Shown here in pieces: positions 32,294 through 42,318 of a stretch of DNA of 64,000 nt (the stretch's first letter is position 1; every line of letters begins with the position of its first letter). A program made the translations under genes and the position numbers. The DNA lies in assembly GCF_033115175.1 (NCBI RefSeq), contig NC_084827.1:177445401-177509400 (forward strand). Reading direction: 5' to 3'. A model generated the notes under the pieces. It did no database searches, was not told the DNA's origin, and saw only the letters and a list, made by a program, of their open reading frames with translations. The stretch is from Lepus europaeus (Eukaryota > Chordata > Mammalia > Lagomorpha > Leporidae).

Positions 32294-32570
32294 ACCCCTG
32301 CCTCTCACTGCTCACCCCACCTCTCACCTGCTCACCCCTGCCTCTCACTGCTCACCCCACCTCTCACCTGCTCACCCCTGTCTCCCACTGTTCATCTCAC
32401 CTCTCACTGCTCACCCCTACCTCGCACTACTCACCCCACCTCTCACCTGCTCACCCCTGACTCTCACTGCTCACCCCACTTCTCACCTGCCGTCCCTCTC
32501 TCCTGCTCACTCCCACCTCTCACTTCACTGCTCACCCCGTCTGTCCTCACCTGCTCACCGCACCTCTCAC
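32294..32570. repeat. 20-bp derived array (second block)
   Basis: Repeats CCTCTCACTGCTCACCCC-type units again. It degenerates towards 32570 and ends in a C-rich run before CACACCTATTGG. Confidence 0.8.
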
Positions 32571-32599
32571 TGCTCACCCCCCCCCACACCTATTGGCTC

Positions 32600-33901
32600 T
32601 GTCCACCCCCTCCTGCCTCCCCGCTCAGAATGAGCCCACAGCAGCCGTCACTCACGGCGTTCTCTGGCTGGGATCTGGGGTGGCGGCTGCTGCACGCCTC
32701 GCTTCCCACGCGGGGCTCTCGTAGGTCCAAGTCAGCCCAAGGCGCCTTTTTGCTTAGGGGCTTCCCAGGCCCTGATCTCACCCCTGCTGCACCCAGAAGT
32801 CTTAGCCAACACACAGAGAAAACACCCACAAACAGCATCAGAGAGGAGAAGGGCTGAGCGTGTTGTGTGCACAGGAGCATGTGTGTGTATGCTTGTGTGT
32901 GCTAGGTGTGCACACAGATGCACGTATGTGTATGGGGTGCACAGAGGGCCATGATGAGGTGCAGTGTGGTGAATGGGGTGGCCCCACGGTGCCCCCAGCA
33001 CCCGTGGTGTGCACTTGGAACCGCTACCGTTCTGCTGGCTGCTGGTGACACCTGTGCGTCACATTGGAGAGCTCAAGTGACCCCGCACAGCCCGGCAGGG
33101 GCTTCAGCAGCCATGTGTCTCAGGGGAGGCATCTTCGCTGCCCAGTGGACTGGCTTGTGGATTCGCACCCATCTTAGCAAGGAGCAGCTGTCTCTGTTTC
33201 AGTCTCTAGCGCATCTAGGGAGGGAGGTGCGTCTGCCACATGGATCTCCTGGCCCGTGCGGCTGCTTCTGTGTCTTCTTGTGAGTCTCTGCTCTTTCTGC
33301 CTAATGCGGGGTTGGGGCCTTGCTCAAGCTCTTCCATGAGTTAGCGGCCCTCAGCTGGCCTCGCCTGCACAGCTACGGGAGGAGGTGTCGAGAGCAGAGC
33401 TTTGAGAGAGGAGAGCAGAGCAGGTGGAGCCGGCCTCTCCCGTTTGTCTGGCGTCTGGCAGGCCTGCAGAGGGGCCACGGGGAAGGGGGTGAGGTGGGTG
33501 CTGGGGTGCTTCTTTGTGTCCCCGGGGTGTCTCTGGGCAGTGAGGACTGGACATTCGCCTGGGCCCTCTCTGATACAAGGCAGTTGTGGTCTGGATTCAG
33601 GCTCTGGATTCTGCCCCTGGGGCTGAAAGGTGGGAATCAAAGGACCTGGAGGAAGTGCACCCTTCCTGTGTGAAGGGAAGAGAAGGTGCGAGTGAAAGGA
33701 CTCCAACCTCTGTCCACATGTTCTTTAAACACCCACTGCTTCAAAAACCATGAAACGAAAGATCGTAAGATTGCCCACATGAGATTATAAATCTTCTACA
33801 ATAGCAAAAAGAAAAAAAAAAGTCCATAAGCACTATTAAATAACCCCAAAATATGTTGCAGCATGTATCAGAGTCCTCTAAGGAGCCAGACGATACCCAG
33901 A
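32600..33901. other. Intron 1 segment after the minisatellite
   Basis: Contains a TG-rich stretch (32879-32940) and a short A-rich area near 33805. The rest is unassigned GC-rich intron. Confidence 0.45.
32879..32940. repeat. Interrupted (TG)n microsatellite
   Basis: ATGTGTGTGTATGC, TTGTGTGTGC and GTGTGCACACAG follow one another in an alternating purine-pyrimidine tract. Confidence 0.7.
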
Positions 33902-33912
33902 AAAGTGAGCCA

Positions 33913-34291
33913 GGGTCTGCGTTGTGGCACAGCAGGTAAAGCTGCCGCCTGCAGCACCAGCGTCCCATACGGTCCTGGTTCAAGTCCCAGCAGGTCCACT
34001 TCTGATCCAACTCCCAGCTAATGTGCCTGGAAAAGCAGCAGAAGGTGACCCAAGTGTTTGGGCCCCTGAACCCACATGGGAGACCTGAAAGAAGCCCCTG
34101 GCTTCCGTCCGGCCCAACACTAGCTATTGTGGCCATTTGGGGAGTGAACAAGCAGATGGAAGACCCCTCTCCCTCTCCCTCTCTTCCTCTCCCTCTCTCC
34201 TTCCCCTCCCCCCTCCTTCCCCTCCCCTTCTCCATCTTTTCCCTTCTCTGTAACTCTGCCTTTCAAATAAAATAAATCTTTTTTTTTTTTT
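33913..34291 (+). mobile_element. CSINE with expanded polypyrimidine tract
   Basis: Sense full-length copy flanked by AAAGTGAGCCA (33902-33912) and AAAGTAAGCCA (34292-34302), a TSD with one mismatch. The normal CT block has grown into about 85 bp of nearly pure pyrimidine (34171-34255), longer than in any sister copy here. Confidence 0.93.
34171..34255. repeat. Polypyrimidine tract within CSINE
   Basis: C/T-only blocks such as CCCTCTCCCTCTCTTCCTCT and CCCCTCCCCTTCTCC. The sequence is capable of mirror-repeat triplex folding. Confidence 0.8.
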
Positions 34292-34827
34292 AAAGTAAGC
34301 CAATGACAGGAAAAGGAATTCTCAGAAAATATTCCGATCGCTGTCATGGGAACGTGCGGAACCGTCCTCGTAAAAGACAGATTGACGCGAGCTAGGGTTT
34401 TCTTTCCCCTCTGACTTGCAAAGATGAGAGAGTCTGATAGCAGGCAGCGGGCAGGGTGTGGGGAGCAGACACTCGACATCCGGCTGGTCTGAGAGCAGAA
34501 CGACACGGCCTCGCGGCAGGTAATAATGGCCCGTGTCTGTCACGGCGCGGAACGCAGCGTCAGATGCCCACGGCGCAGCCCACCTGGCTCCCTCTGCTGA
34601 TTCATGAGGAAAAGCCACTGTGTGTGACCGGCCTGCACCAGGTTCCCTCTGGAGACGTGTGCACGTGTTGACTGCACACTGCCACGCGGGCATGTTGTGT
34701 CATCGCCCTCCCCGCCTTCGGATGAGGAAGCTGAATTCATTCATGTCTGAGCGGTAGGAACAGAGAGGCTCACTGTAGCACCCCCTGGCCCAGCAGAGAG
34801 CTAACAGTAACCTCGGGGCCCTGCCTT

Positions 34828-35072
34828 GTGCCGTCGGACCCGGCTCCCGCTAACGCACCCGGGGAAGGCAGCAGGTGATGCCCAAGCTCTCGGGCTGCTG
34901 CCGCCCATGTGGGAGACCCGGATGGAGCTCCTGGCTCCTGATATTGGCCTGGTCCGGTCCCGGCTGTAGGGGCCATTTGGGGAGTAAACCAGCTAATGGA
35001 AGATTCTCTCTGTCCGTCTCTCCTTCTCTCTCTCACTCTGCCTTTCAAATAAATTAATAAATCTCTAAAAAC
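34828..35072 (+). mobile_element. CSINE, 5'-truncated
   Basis: Body and tail of a sense copy (CCCATGTGGGAGACCCGGAT, CT block, CAAATAAATTAATAAATC). The tRNA-like head is missing. It is the nearest SINE upstream of exon 2, about 465 bp away. Confidence 0.88.
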
Positions 35073-35509
35073 AACCTCCTGTGCTAATCTGAGTCGGGTC
35101 AGGTTCACAGTGGTCCAGCAGCTAGGTGGAACAAATGTGGCACAAGGAACTCACCAGCAGCCCTGCGTGAGCCTCGCATTGATCTGTGACCCTCTGGCCC
35201 AGCCCCCCAGGAATCTGGTTTCAGCTCCCAGCACCTCCTCTGGCTCTGTTCTCTGAGCCAACATGGCAGCTGAGTGGCTGACGAAGCCCCTCCCCAAAGC
35301 GTTTGTGCCCAAAGGCCCCTACCTGCCTCTTCCTGCCACTCCTGGAGGGCCGAGGGGGTGGGCTGAGCCAGCAGCGCCTCCGTCCAGACCTGCTGGGTGT
35401 CACGCTCACCCCCAGCTCCTAGAACGGGCAGCTGCAAGGTGCGGGGACTTGGTGCCCAGCTGCCTGGAGCCAGGTCAGGAAGATTTGTCTCCTTGGGTCC
35501 AAGGGTGAC

Positions 35510-35537
35510 TACTGATGCAGTCTTTGGTCTCTTTCAG
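35510..35537 (+). other. INPP5D: Branch point, polypyrimidine tract and acceptor of intron 1
   Basis: TACTGAT (35510-35516) fits the branch consensus YNYURAY with the adenine at 35515, 22 nt before the AG. It is followed by TCTTTGGTCTCTTTCAG, an ordinary pyrimidine tract and acceptor. Confidence 0.85.
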
Positions 35538-35601
35538 GTATCGGAATTGCGTCTATACCTACAGAATCCTGCCCAACGAAGATGACAAGTTCACTGTGCA
35601 G
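35538..35601 (+). CDS. INPP5D: INPP5D (SHIP1) coding exon 2, second part of SH2 domain
   Basis: 64 bp. The first G completes Leu45, and 21 codons then give YRNCVYTYRILPNEDDKFTV followed by Q, residues 46-66 of SHIP1. This is the central beta-sheet part of the SH2 domain, after the FLVR arginine supplied by exon 1. The peptide matches mammalian SHIP1 exactly as I recall it. The acceptor is TTTCAG and the donor CAG|gtgagt, and the exon ends in phase 0, so exon 3 should begin with a complete codon (Ala-Ser-Glu in other mammals). Exon 3 is not present to the right edge, so the remaining SH2 residues and the phosphatase, C2 and NPXY regions lie outside this window. Confidence 0.97.
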
Positions 35602-38078
35602 GTGAGTCTTTAGACACCCAGACACTTGACCCTGACTTGGGCTGACCCCAGCAGAGAGAGAGGAAGACAGTGGCCTGTGGCTAAGCAGCTGTGACACAAG
35701 AGCCCGAGTGAGCTTTTCTTTCTCCCAGAAGTCCATGGGGCGGCTCAGCAGGTAAACTGTGACCCCCAGAGTGGCCAATGTGTGACTAAAGGAGCAGGCA
35801 TCAAGGAGACATAATGGAGCTCCTGTGTCTGGCGGTGACGGTCAGGGATGCCTGGAGCAGAGGGGAAGCCGGTGGCCGTGTCTGCGACCATCCTCTCCTG
35901 GGGGCTCTCGGGTGAGTGGGAGCAGGGCAGTGGACAGAGTGGACTGTGTCACTTAGAGACAAGCAGTCAGCTGGACCCTCCATCTGCAGAGCCCAGTACC
36001 ATCAAGGTCTGATTCCTCCACGTGAAGTCTGAATGTGCAAAATTGGCAGGTGGATTTTAAAAGCAAAACTCAACCGTAGCCATCTAAGCCTGAGAGGGAC
36101 CACTCTTCCCCCTCCCCCCACCCCCAGCACAGCACATGTGACAAATACCCAGAGCTTTGTGAACTCCGAGGTGTGACGGCTGAGTGATGTGGCTGTTTTG
36201 ATCTGGCTGCCTCAACAGAAAAATGGGGGAGGGAAGAAGGGAGGAGGTGAAGGTGTCGCGTCCTTGGTGGGGAAGGGAGGGTGTGTGATGCTTGGTCCTC
36301 AGGGACCCCGGTACGGGGCATGGCGTCCGTCCCTGTCTGGAGCAGGCAGGGTGGCCAGGATGGACAGGAGTTTGGTCTCTGAGCCCTGGAAGGGCAGCAG
36401 GAGGTTAAACAGAAACCAGAAGGGATAGCCGGAGTCAAGGGCACCACGGCAGGTGTCTCAGGCTCCCAGGGAGTGATCCACTTTGTGCAGAACTAGGATC
36501 CAGGAGCAGACACGGAGCTGGACTCGAGGGCTGGACCACTGGCCGGTCCCTGGGACAAACATCACCAGCGATTAGTCCCGAGGGAGAAGCTGTGTTGGGC
36601 TAAATGCCTCTCGGGGAGGCTACGAGGATCAAAGGGGTCCCTTCCACCAGCCACTTGGTTCAGAGAATAAGACCCAGAGCGGGGCTTGGAGCTGCCTGCC
36701 CCGGAGCCTGCAGTACTTCCATGGCAGACGCCGGCGTGGGCTGGAGCAGTATTGTTCTGCCGACAGAGGTCGGGCTGGACCTAGCCTCTGGCGTTTCCGG
36801 CCCTCCCTGGCGTGCACCTGCACCAGTACACAACGTGCTTCCCCTGCAGGGCGTCCAGCTGGTCTAGGCTGCCCACGGGCCTGGCCTGGTCTTTGATAGA
36901 TGTTACCAGGGGCAGATGGCTGCACGCCTTGGGTGAGACACACCCCCCCCCCTTTAGAGAACTTGGCAGTTACTCAGCATGTGCTACATTGGTCCCCATG
37001 TGGGCTCCTCGTCTGGGAGGGACATGGCCTGCCTATGACAGGCAGGTGGTTGGACCAATGACCTCCGTGGTCTTCCCAAGTCCAGGAACTCCCTGGGTAC
37101 GTGGCACCCTTGGTTTATTGAACGGAGTCTGAAGTTCAAAGTTGATCAGTGCCTTTGATCTTCCAGTCCTTCAAAGCCAACACAACTTTAAGTATGACTG
37201 GAGAAGCCGTGACTTCAGGGTGCCTCGTGGCGTCTGTGCCCATGGCTGGTAACCTATAGGTCCAGGGCCTTGAGACTGGGCCCCTGGGCCAACATGCTCT
37301 GTCACTGTGTCTCTGTGAATGGCCACCTGCCCTGCGGCAGCGTCATCAGGACTGAGGGCTTGCAGGGAGCAGAGGCTGGCCTGGGGCCTGGGCCAGCTCA
37401 GGGAGTCATGGGGAGACATGTGGGGCAGGGGAGAAGGGGAGGGGTACTGCCCAACAGCCCCCAGGCTTAGTCCAGAAACGCTCGGGGCCCTGCCCCCAGC
37501 TTCCACCTCCATGACTCAGCTCTTCTCTGTGGGTTTGCTCTTCCCCTCCCAACAGGCTCCCTTCTCAGTCTCGGGGGAGTCTGATTGGCTCCGCCTCCAA
37601 CAGCTTTCCCTGGCTGGGCCACTCAGGGCCCCTAGTCTGTGTATGACTGGGCTGTCTGGGAGCGGGTTCCTGCCCACTGCACACAGGTGGGGGCCAAGGC
37701 CTGGGGACAGGGCCCGGTGGCCCACGGCCCACACTCAGCCAGGCAGTCTTCAGAGAAAGGCGTGGCCTTGCTGAACACCTCTGCTCCCCAGCCCGGTAGC
37801 CAGCACCAGGTAGCCAAGGCCCCGGGAGCTATGGGCTGAGGGCATCAGAGCCTTCCTGTAGGAAACGCCCCCTAAAAGGAATGAGGAGTGAGCGCGCGCC
37901 CACACCCAATTAAGCCGACCACCACGTCTTAGGAGGCTTCAACAGCCACCGATCGCTGCTTCTTTTACCTCAGGTTCCTTTTTCCAGCTCCCCCTCTTTC
38001 CTGAGCTGAGCCCCCGTGTCTGACAAGTCGCCCCCCACCCCTGAGTCTGCGCAGGGCTGCCAGGCTGGGAGGCTGTGC

Positions 38079-38135
38079 AGATAAGCAGCTGGCCCGCAGG
38101 GCAGGGAAGCCCTGAATGGCGGTGCTGCTTCCTGT
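38079..38135 (+). promoter_or_regulatory. Candidate GATA/E-box/ETS cluster
   Basis: AGATAAG (38079-38085) is immediately followed by the E-box CAGCTG (38086-38091), and CTTCCTGT, an ETS site on the minus strand, lies at 38128-38135. Co-occurrence of these motifs is common in blood-cell enhancers, but the sites are short and function is inferred. Confidence 0.3.
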
Positions 38136-38877
38136 GTTCATCATCTGAGCTCCTCTCGCCGGAGCTGCTGTCTTGTCAAAGCCGGAGAGGGGCAGCCGGT
38201 CTCTGTTCTTTGCATCGTTGGTTCAGACTTTGTGGCCTCTGATAGCCCCAAGTGGGCTGGGGGAAGGGTGACCCCAGCACGCAGCAGCTCTCCCCACCCC
38301 CCTGCCTTTTGCACACTCACAAGCGTGCAAGCTGCCTCTTCCACTCCCTGATTTCAAATGCAAGTATCACCGGGACCTGCAGAGGTTGGCGCCCATGCCG
38401 GGTCTCCAGACCGCCCCCGCCCACTCGGCCTTGTTTTCTCCAGCCCAGGAAGTGTTTCCAAAGCCTTCCCTGGGCAAGGATGAGCCCAGCCTGCTGCCTA
38501 GGGCACAGGGGTGGCTTCCGCAAGGCCCTGGCCTCTTGTGCTTTACGCAGCTGTGGTCACACCTGTTCCCAAACTGGCCCCTGTGGGAAACCAGTGAGGA
38601 ACCTGGCTCAAAGCAGACGCCTCCACTCGCGGCCGGGAGCTGGGCTCCATCCAGGCTTCCCCAGCCGCGAGACCTCGGGCAAGGAGTGCAGACCACACGC
38701 AGGCCTCCGGTGCAGTGGCTCAGAATCGGCCAGTGATTTGGCGTGGGCGAGATGCCGGGGCGGGGGTGGGCTGTTGGCACGGGGAGCCGCTGCTGTCTTT
38801 GTTTATGGTGAGAGGGGCAGGTGTCAAAGGACTCCATCATGCCCACTGCCTGGGTTCTACCTGATGCTCAGGGGGAG

Positions 38878-38970
38878 GGCCAGAGAGGCTGGGAAAAGGG
38901 AGAAAATGGGATGGAAAGGGAGGGGGAGAGAAGGGGAGGAGAGGGGAGAGGGAAGGAGAACGAGAAAAGG
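38878..38970. repeat. Purine-rich (GGGA/GAGG)n tract
   Basis: About 90 bp almost entirely A and G on the + strand with irregular GGGAGA and GGAGGA steps. Confidence 0.75.
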
Positions 38971-39229
38971 GGAAATGTGGCACCATCGCAGTGCAGACTC
39001 CAGGGGGCGGGCTGGGGGGCAGAGCAGCCTCGGGAGAGGACCTTGTCACTGGGCGAGAGTTCAAAGCCCAGCAAGCAGCCCCAGCGGGCAGCCTGGTGTG
39101 ACAGAGAGGCCCCGGGCTGGGGAGCGGCCTGTGTGGCACAGGCCTCTGGCTGCCCCCACCAGCCCCCATGGCTGGGGTGCAGGGGACTCTCCTGCCCCAT
39201 CCCACAGCCCTCCAGCCCCTGCTCCCTCT

Positions 39230-39620
39230 CTGCAAATAAAAGCCGAGCTGGCGTCCAGGGGACGGCAGCCCCCAAGGCAGGCTCGGACTGGAAGCCTCCG
39301 GACTCCGGCTCCCGTCCCCGCGGCCCTGGGGGAGGGAGAACAAAGGACAGCTCTAAAAGCCGTGGTGGCCGGGAGGGCAGCGCTTGTGGTGCTCAGGAAG
39401 CTGGTGGCAGCTGGTATTGTTCTCGGTGGTCACCCAGTGCAGTCAAGATTCCGTCTGAGCCGCGGGGCGGAGGGCGTGGCGCCAGCACACTTCCTGACCT
39501 TGTGCAACGAGCGAGTGAGCGAGCCGGCAGAAATGGCTCGGGCAGCAGAAGCCAGCACGGCCCCGGCTGCTCGGCTGCCTGGAGGGCGGCGGGACTGCCA
39601 GGGGTCGACAGGGCTTGAGT
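39230..39620. promoter_or_regulatory. CpG-rich patch in intron 2, candidate internal promoter
   Basis: By manual count about 30 CpG in 400 bp at roughly 65% GC, giving an observed/expected near 0.7, which meets usual CpG-island thresholds. A TATA-like AAATAAAAG (39234-39242) opens the patch. No exon follows that I can recognise. It could equally be an orphan CpG island or simply GC-rich intron. Confidence 0.35.
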
Positions 39621-39906
39621 GGCCCCTTTCTGCCATGTTCTAGAAGATTCCATGTCTGCAGAACTTTGATCTAGTTTGTAAACCTCCTACTGTCTCAAAA
39701 CCTCTGGTGGTTGCCTGCGTATTCAGAGGGGCATTTGATGCCGATAAGGTTCTTGGGGACATTCCAGAGTGGTGGTGTTCCAGTGCCTTCCAGAACTTCG
39801 TGTCACACCTCATTCCGGGTACAACATCCAGGGCCAACCTTGCACCGGCTGCCACAGAGGCACCTGGTTTGTCCTTGTCCTCCTTCTGCTGGGGAGTCTT
39901 CTCCAA

Positions 39907-39972
39907 GCTCGTCACCCCGTTTGACACAGCTCGTCACCCTCTTTGACACAGCTCGTCACCCCCTTTGACACA
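39907..39972. repeat. 22-bp tandem repeat, 3 copies
   Basis: Unit GCTCGTCACC..TTTGACACA at 39907-39928, 39929-39950 and 39951-39972, differing at one or two positions in the middle. Confidence 0.92.
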
Positions 39973-40176
39973 GCACTTGCTAGGCACGCACCTCGCTCAC
40001 TTAGCAAACGCGGGTCTTCCTTTGAGCAGAGATTCTTCTGTTTGATCTCTTAAGTTTTTTATTCTGCTTTCTTTCTCAGAGTGCTCTGAGTCAGGTCTCC
40101 CTTATCTCCTCGCCCTCTGGGACACACCAGCAGCTGCCCCGCCCCCTTCTCCTGTGGGACTTCAGGGTGTTGAAAT

Positions 40177-40522
40177 CTTTTTTTTAAAAAGATTTATTTT
40201 ATTTATTTGAAAGATAGGCGGGGGGGGGGGGGGGAGGGAGATCTTCCATCTGTTGGTTCACTCCCCAAATGACCGCAATGGCTGGAGCTGAACTGATCTG
40301 AAGCCAGGAGCCAGGAACCAGGAGCCAGGAGCCAGGAGCTTCTTCCTGGTCTCCCATGCAGGTGCAGGGGCCCAAGCACTTGGGCCATCCTCCGCTGCTT
40401 TCCCAGGTGCATTAGCAGGGAGCTGGATCATAAACGGAGCAGCTGGGACTCAAACCAGCACCCATTTGAGACACCAGCATTGCAGGCGGTGGCTTTACCT
40501 GCAATGCCTCAGTGCTGGCCCC
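40177..40522 (-). mobile_element. CSINE with poly-G and internal 10-bp expansion
   Basis: Antisense copy. Its GA block has been replaced by a G15 run (40220-40234). The AGCCAGGAGC motif, normally present once or twice, is expanded to about five copies at 40301-40340. Otherwise complete to the head (CAGTGCTGGCCCC). Confidence 0.93.
40220..40234. repeat. Homopolymer G15 within CSINE
   Basis: 15 G at the position where sister elements have GAGAGA repeats. Confidence 0.88.
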
Positions 40523-42021
40523 AGGATGTCTAATTCTTTCCTGAGAATTTTGGAAGATTCTGAAAAGAGTGACGAGGCCGTTTGTCCTCACTACCCCCAA
40601 ATGGCCATCTTTGTCTTCTCCCTGTCGCCCTCAGCTACCTTGTCTCTGCCTCTCCCTGTCGCCCTCAGCCACCTTGTCTCTGCTTCTCCGTGTTCCAGAA
40701 CCTTCTGGCTCACCTTGCCCCGGATCGTGGGCCTGTTTCTTCATTTTGTTGCCCAAAGCAGTCTAGGACTAACACCAACTTATACCACACAATTAATGGG
40801 TTTACACTGGGGAACGGGGAGCAACTGAATCAATGAGACATGGGGCAGATTGTTTTGTGGGGCTTTAGTAACGGCCTGTTTGTCTTAGAAACACACAAGG
40901 CTGACATCGCCCCCTCTCTACCTTTGGAAGCTGTCACAGCTTCCTGCTTTGTGAAATGGCACCTTTCTCTGCAAGTGCTTGGGTTAGGGTTTTCTGACGC
41001 CTGCAGCTGGAAGCATCCCAACGTATGAAGGTTTGGCCTCTCCAGGGGGCATCTCTAAGCAGGCAATGAACATCTTCAACTGTGTTCAAGGACCAAGAAT
41101 CCACAAGCCATGGTCTCACCCGAGCGGCCCTGCCTCCCATCCTTGGCCATGGCCATGGCCTGTCCCAGGCATTCCTGATGCTGTGACTTTGCGTCAAACG
41201 GCCCTGGGCTCTGTGTCCCAGAGAAGCCCACACCCAGTCTGCCGTCTTGCTGCCAAGGGGAGGCGTCTCGATTGCATCTTATTGCAGGAGCGTTCGGCCT
41301 CTCTGTTCAAGGGTGCACTTCAAGGCCAGGTTCTAAGAGGCCACTGGAAATGTCACCCATCGGGAGAGTCCTTCCTCTAAGAAGGCCCTCGCCCTTGGGA
41401 GTGCCCTGCCCCAGCACGCAGTCACAGCCCCCTTGTCCTGATTGTGCCCGCTTTGTCTTCCTTGTGGCACTTGTGACGATGGGACCGCCTACCATCACCC
41501 CTTGGTCTGTGCATTGCCTATCCCACCGGAGCTCTTCCCCGCACGTCGGGATGCTCGGTACATTCTCATGGAGTGAACGCACAGAGCCCCAGGTTCCGTC
41601 GAGAACGATGCTCCATGCCCCTAGTATCCTGACTCACTGCCCTTGTTCTGGCCGCCTGGGCCAGCCTCCACGGCGTCTGGGAAGGGCTCTGCTGCCCGCG
41701 GACTCAGCCCTGCGCTAACTCCCTCCAGGCTGGACTTGAGCTTCAGCACTGGGTGTTCTCTCAGCAGCTGCTTACCGGGCTCGTCTCCCTCTTCTTCCTG
41801 GGGGTCTCCGCGCCCGTGAGGCAGCCAGGTCCCTCCCTGGGCTCGTGCCCTTCCCTCTCCGACAGCCGCTTCTGCAGCAAAGACTCCTGTGGGGTTCCCG
41901 GGGCGATGGGGTCCTGGCTCGCTCGGCTTGGCCGTCGGTTCTGTCAAGCCTACATCACTGTGCCACAAACGGCGCCGTGACAGTGTTGCTCTCCCATGGT
42001 GGGTCTGGATGAATAGAGATG
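40523..42021. other. Intron 2 segment
   Basis: Contains a 34-bp tandem duplication (40621-40688). 41380-41600 has faint L2-like content (TCTTCCTTGTGGCACTTGTG near 41457). Otherwise unassigned. Confidence 0.4.
40621..40688. repeat. 34-bp tandem duplication
   Basis: CCTGTCGCCCTCAGC...CCTTGTCTCTGC occurs at 40621 and again 34 bp later at 40655 with few changes. Confidence 0.88.
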
Positions 42022-42318
42022 GTTTTTAAAAAAGATGTGTTTATTCCTTTATTTTGAAAGTCAGCATTAGAGGGAGATTCAGAGAGAGAGAGAGAGAGAG
42101 AGCTCTTCCATCTGCTGATTCACTCCCCAGATGGCCGCAACAGCCAGGGATCCAGTGTGTCACCAGAGTGTCCCAGGCAGCAGTGGGCCAAGCACTGTGG
42201 CCATCTTCTGCTGCTTTCCCAGGCCATCAGCAGAGAGCTGAATCAGACGTGCAGCAGCCGGGACTTGAACCGGCACTGGCAGGCGGTGGCTTTACCCACT
42301 ACACCACAGCGCCAGCCT
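42022..42318 (-). mobile_element. CSINE
   Basis: Antisense copy with GA block (42081-42102), a rearranged centre (the usual CCAGGAGC region is replaced by GATCCAGTGTGTC) and an intact head ending CACAGCGCCAGCC. Confidence 0.87.

Larger units (their letters stand above)
30953..32590. repeat. Two-tier minisatellite in INPP5D intron 1
   Basis: A 1.6-kb C/T-rich tandem array 3-4.6 kb upstream of exon 2. Its basic 44-bp unit can be split into a 20-mer (CCTCTCACCTGCGCACCCCC) and a 24-mer (ACCTGTCCTCACCTCC, then TCCCCCTG). Order: 44-mers (30953-31900), 20-mers (31911-32123), 44-mers (32124-32280), 20-mers (32294-32570). Purines are scarce on the + strand. There are no stops in most frames because the unit lacks them, so the long open frames across it (479 and 527 codons) are artefacts. 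A 44-bp period is not a multiple of 3, so every frame reads the same peptide cycle. Confidence 0.95.
21247..35537 (+). other. INPP5D: INPP5D intron 1 (14,291 bp)
   Basis: Begins GTGAGT and ends TTTCAG, so it is a canonical GT-AG intron in phase 2. It contains MIR, a CSINE inside an antisense L1M, a long composite antisense L1 (26780-29330), an AT-rich tract, a large minisatellite (30953-32590) and further CSINEs. No additional conserved exon is visible in it. Confidence 0.92.
35611..40176. other. Intron 2, repeat-poor 5' segment
   Basis: About 4.6 kb without any recognised CSINE, L1 or LTR. Contains a CCAAT/GC-box pair (ATTGGCTCCGCC, near 37583), a GATA/E-box/ETS cluster (38079-38135), a purine-rich block (38878-38970), a CpG-rich patch (39230-39620) and a 22-bp triplet repeat (39907-39972). 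Confidence 0.5.

Noticed and set aside
30784-32633. Two overlapping + strand open frames of 479 and 527 codons, rich in P, T, S and H
   Set aside because: They are created by the stop-free 44-bp minisatellite. Because 44 is not a multiple of 3, all frames cycle through the same peptides. There is no start context, splice evidence or domain.
35397-35585. Open frame overlapping exon 2 in another frame
   Set aside because: It crosses the splice acceptor without splicing and does not match SHIP1. The correct frame enters with one base completing Leu45.
37581-37600. CCAAT plus GC-box pair (GATTGGCTCCGCC) as a promoter
   Set aside because: Only two short motifs, no CpG enrichment around them and no exon downstream, so not listed as a promoter.
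38252-39643. 463-codon open frame in intron 2
   Set aside because: Runs through GC- and purine-rich DNA including the CpG patch. Competing long frames exist on both strands, and there is no recognisable protein family.
39907-39972. Short direct repeats as a CRISPR-like array
   Set aside because: Units are contiguous with no spacers, and the DNA is mammalian nuclear sequence. The same applies to the repeats at 43499 and 51875.
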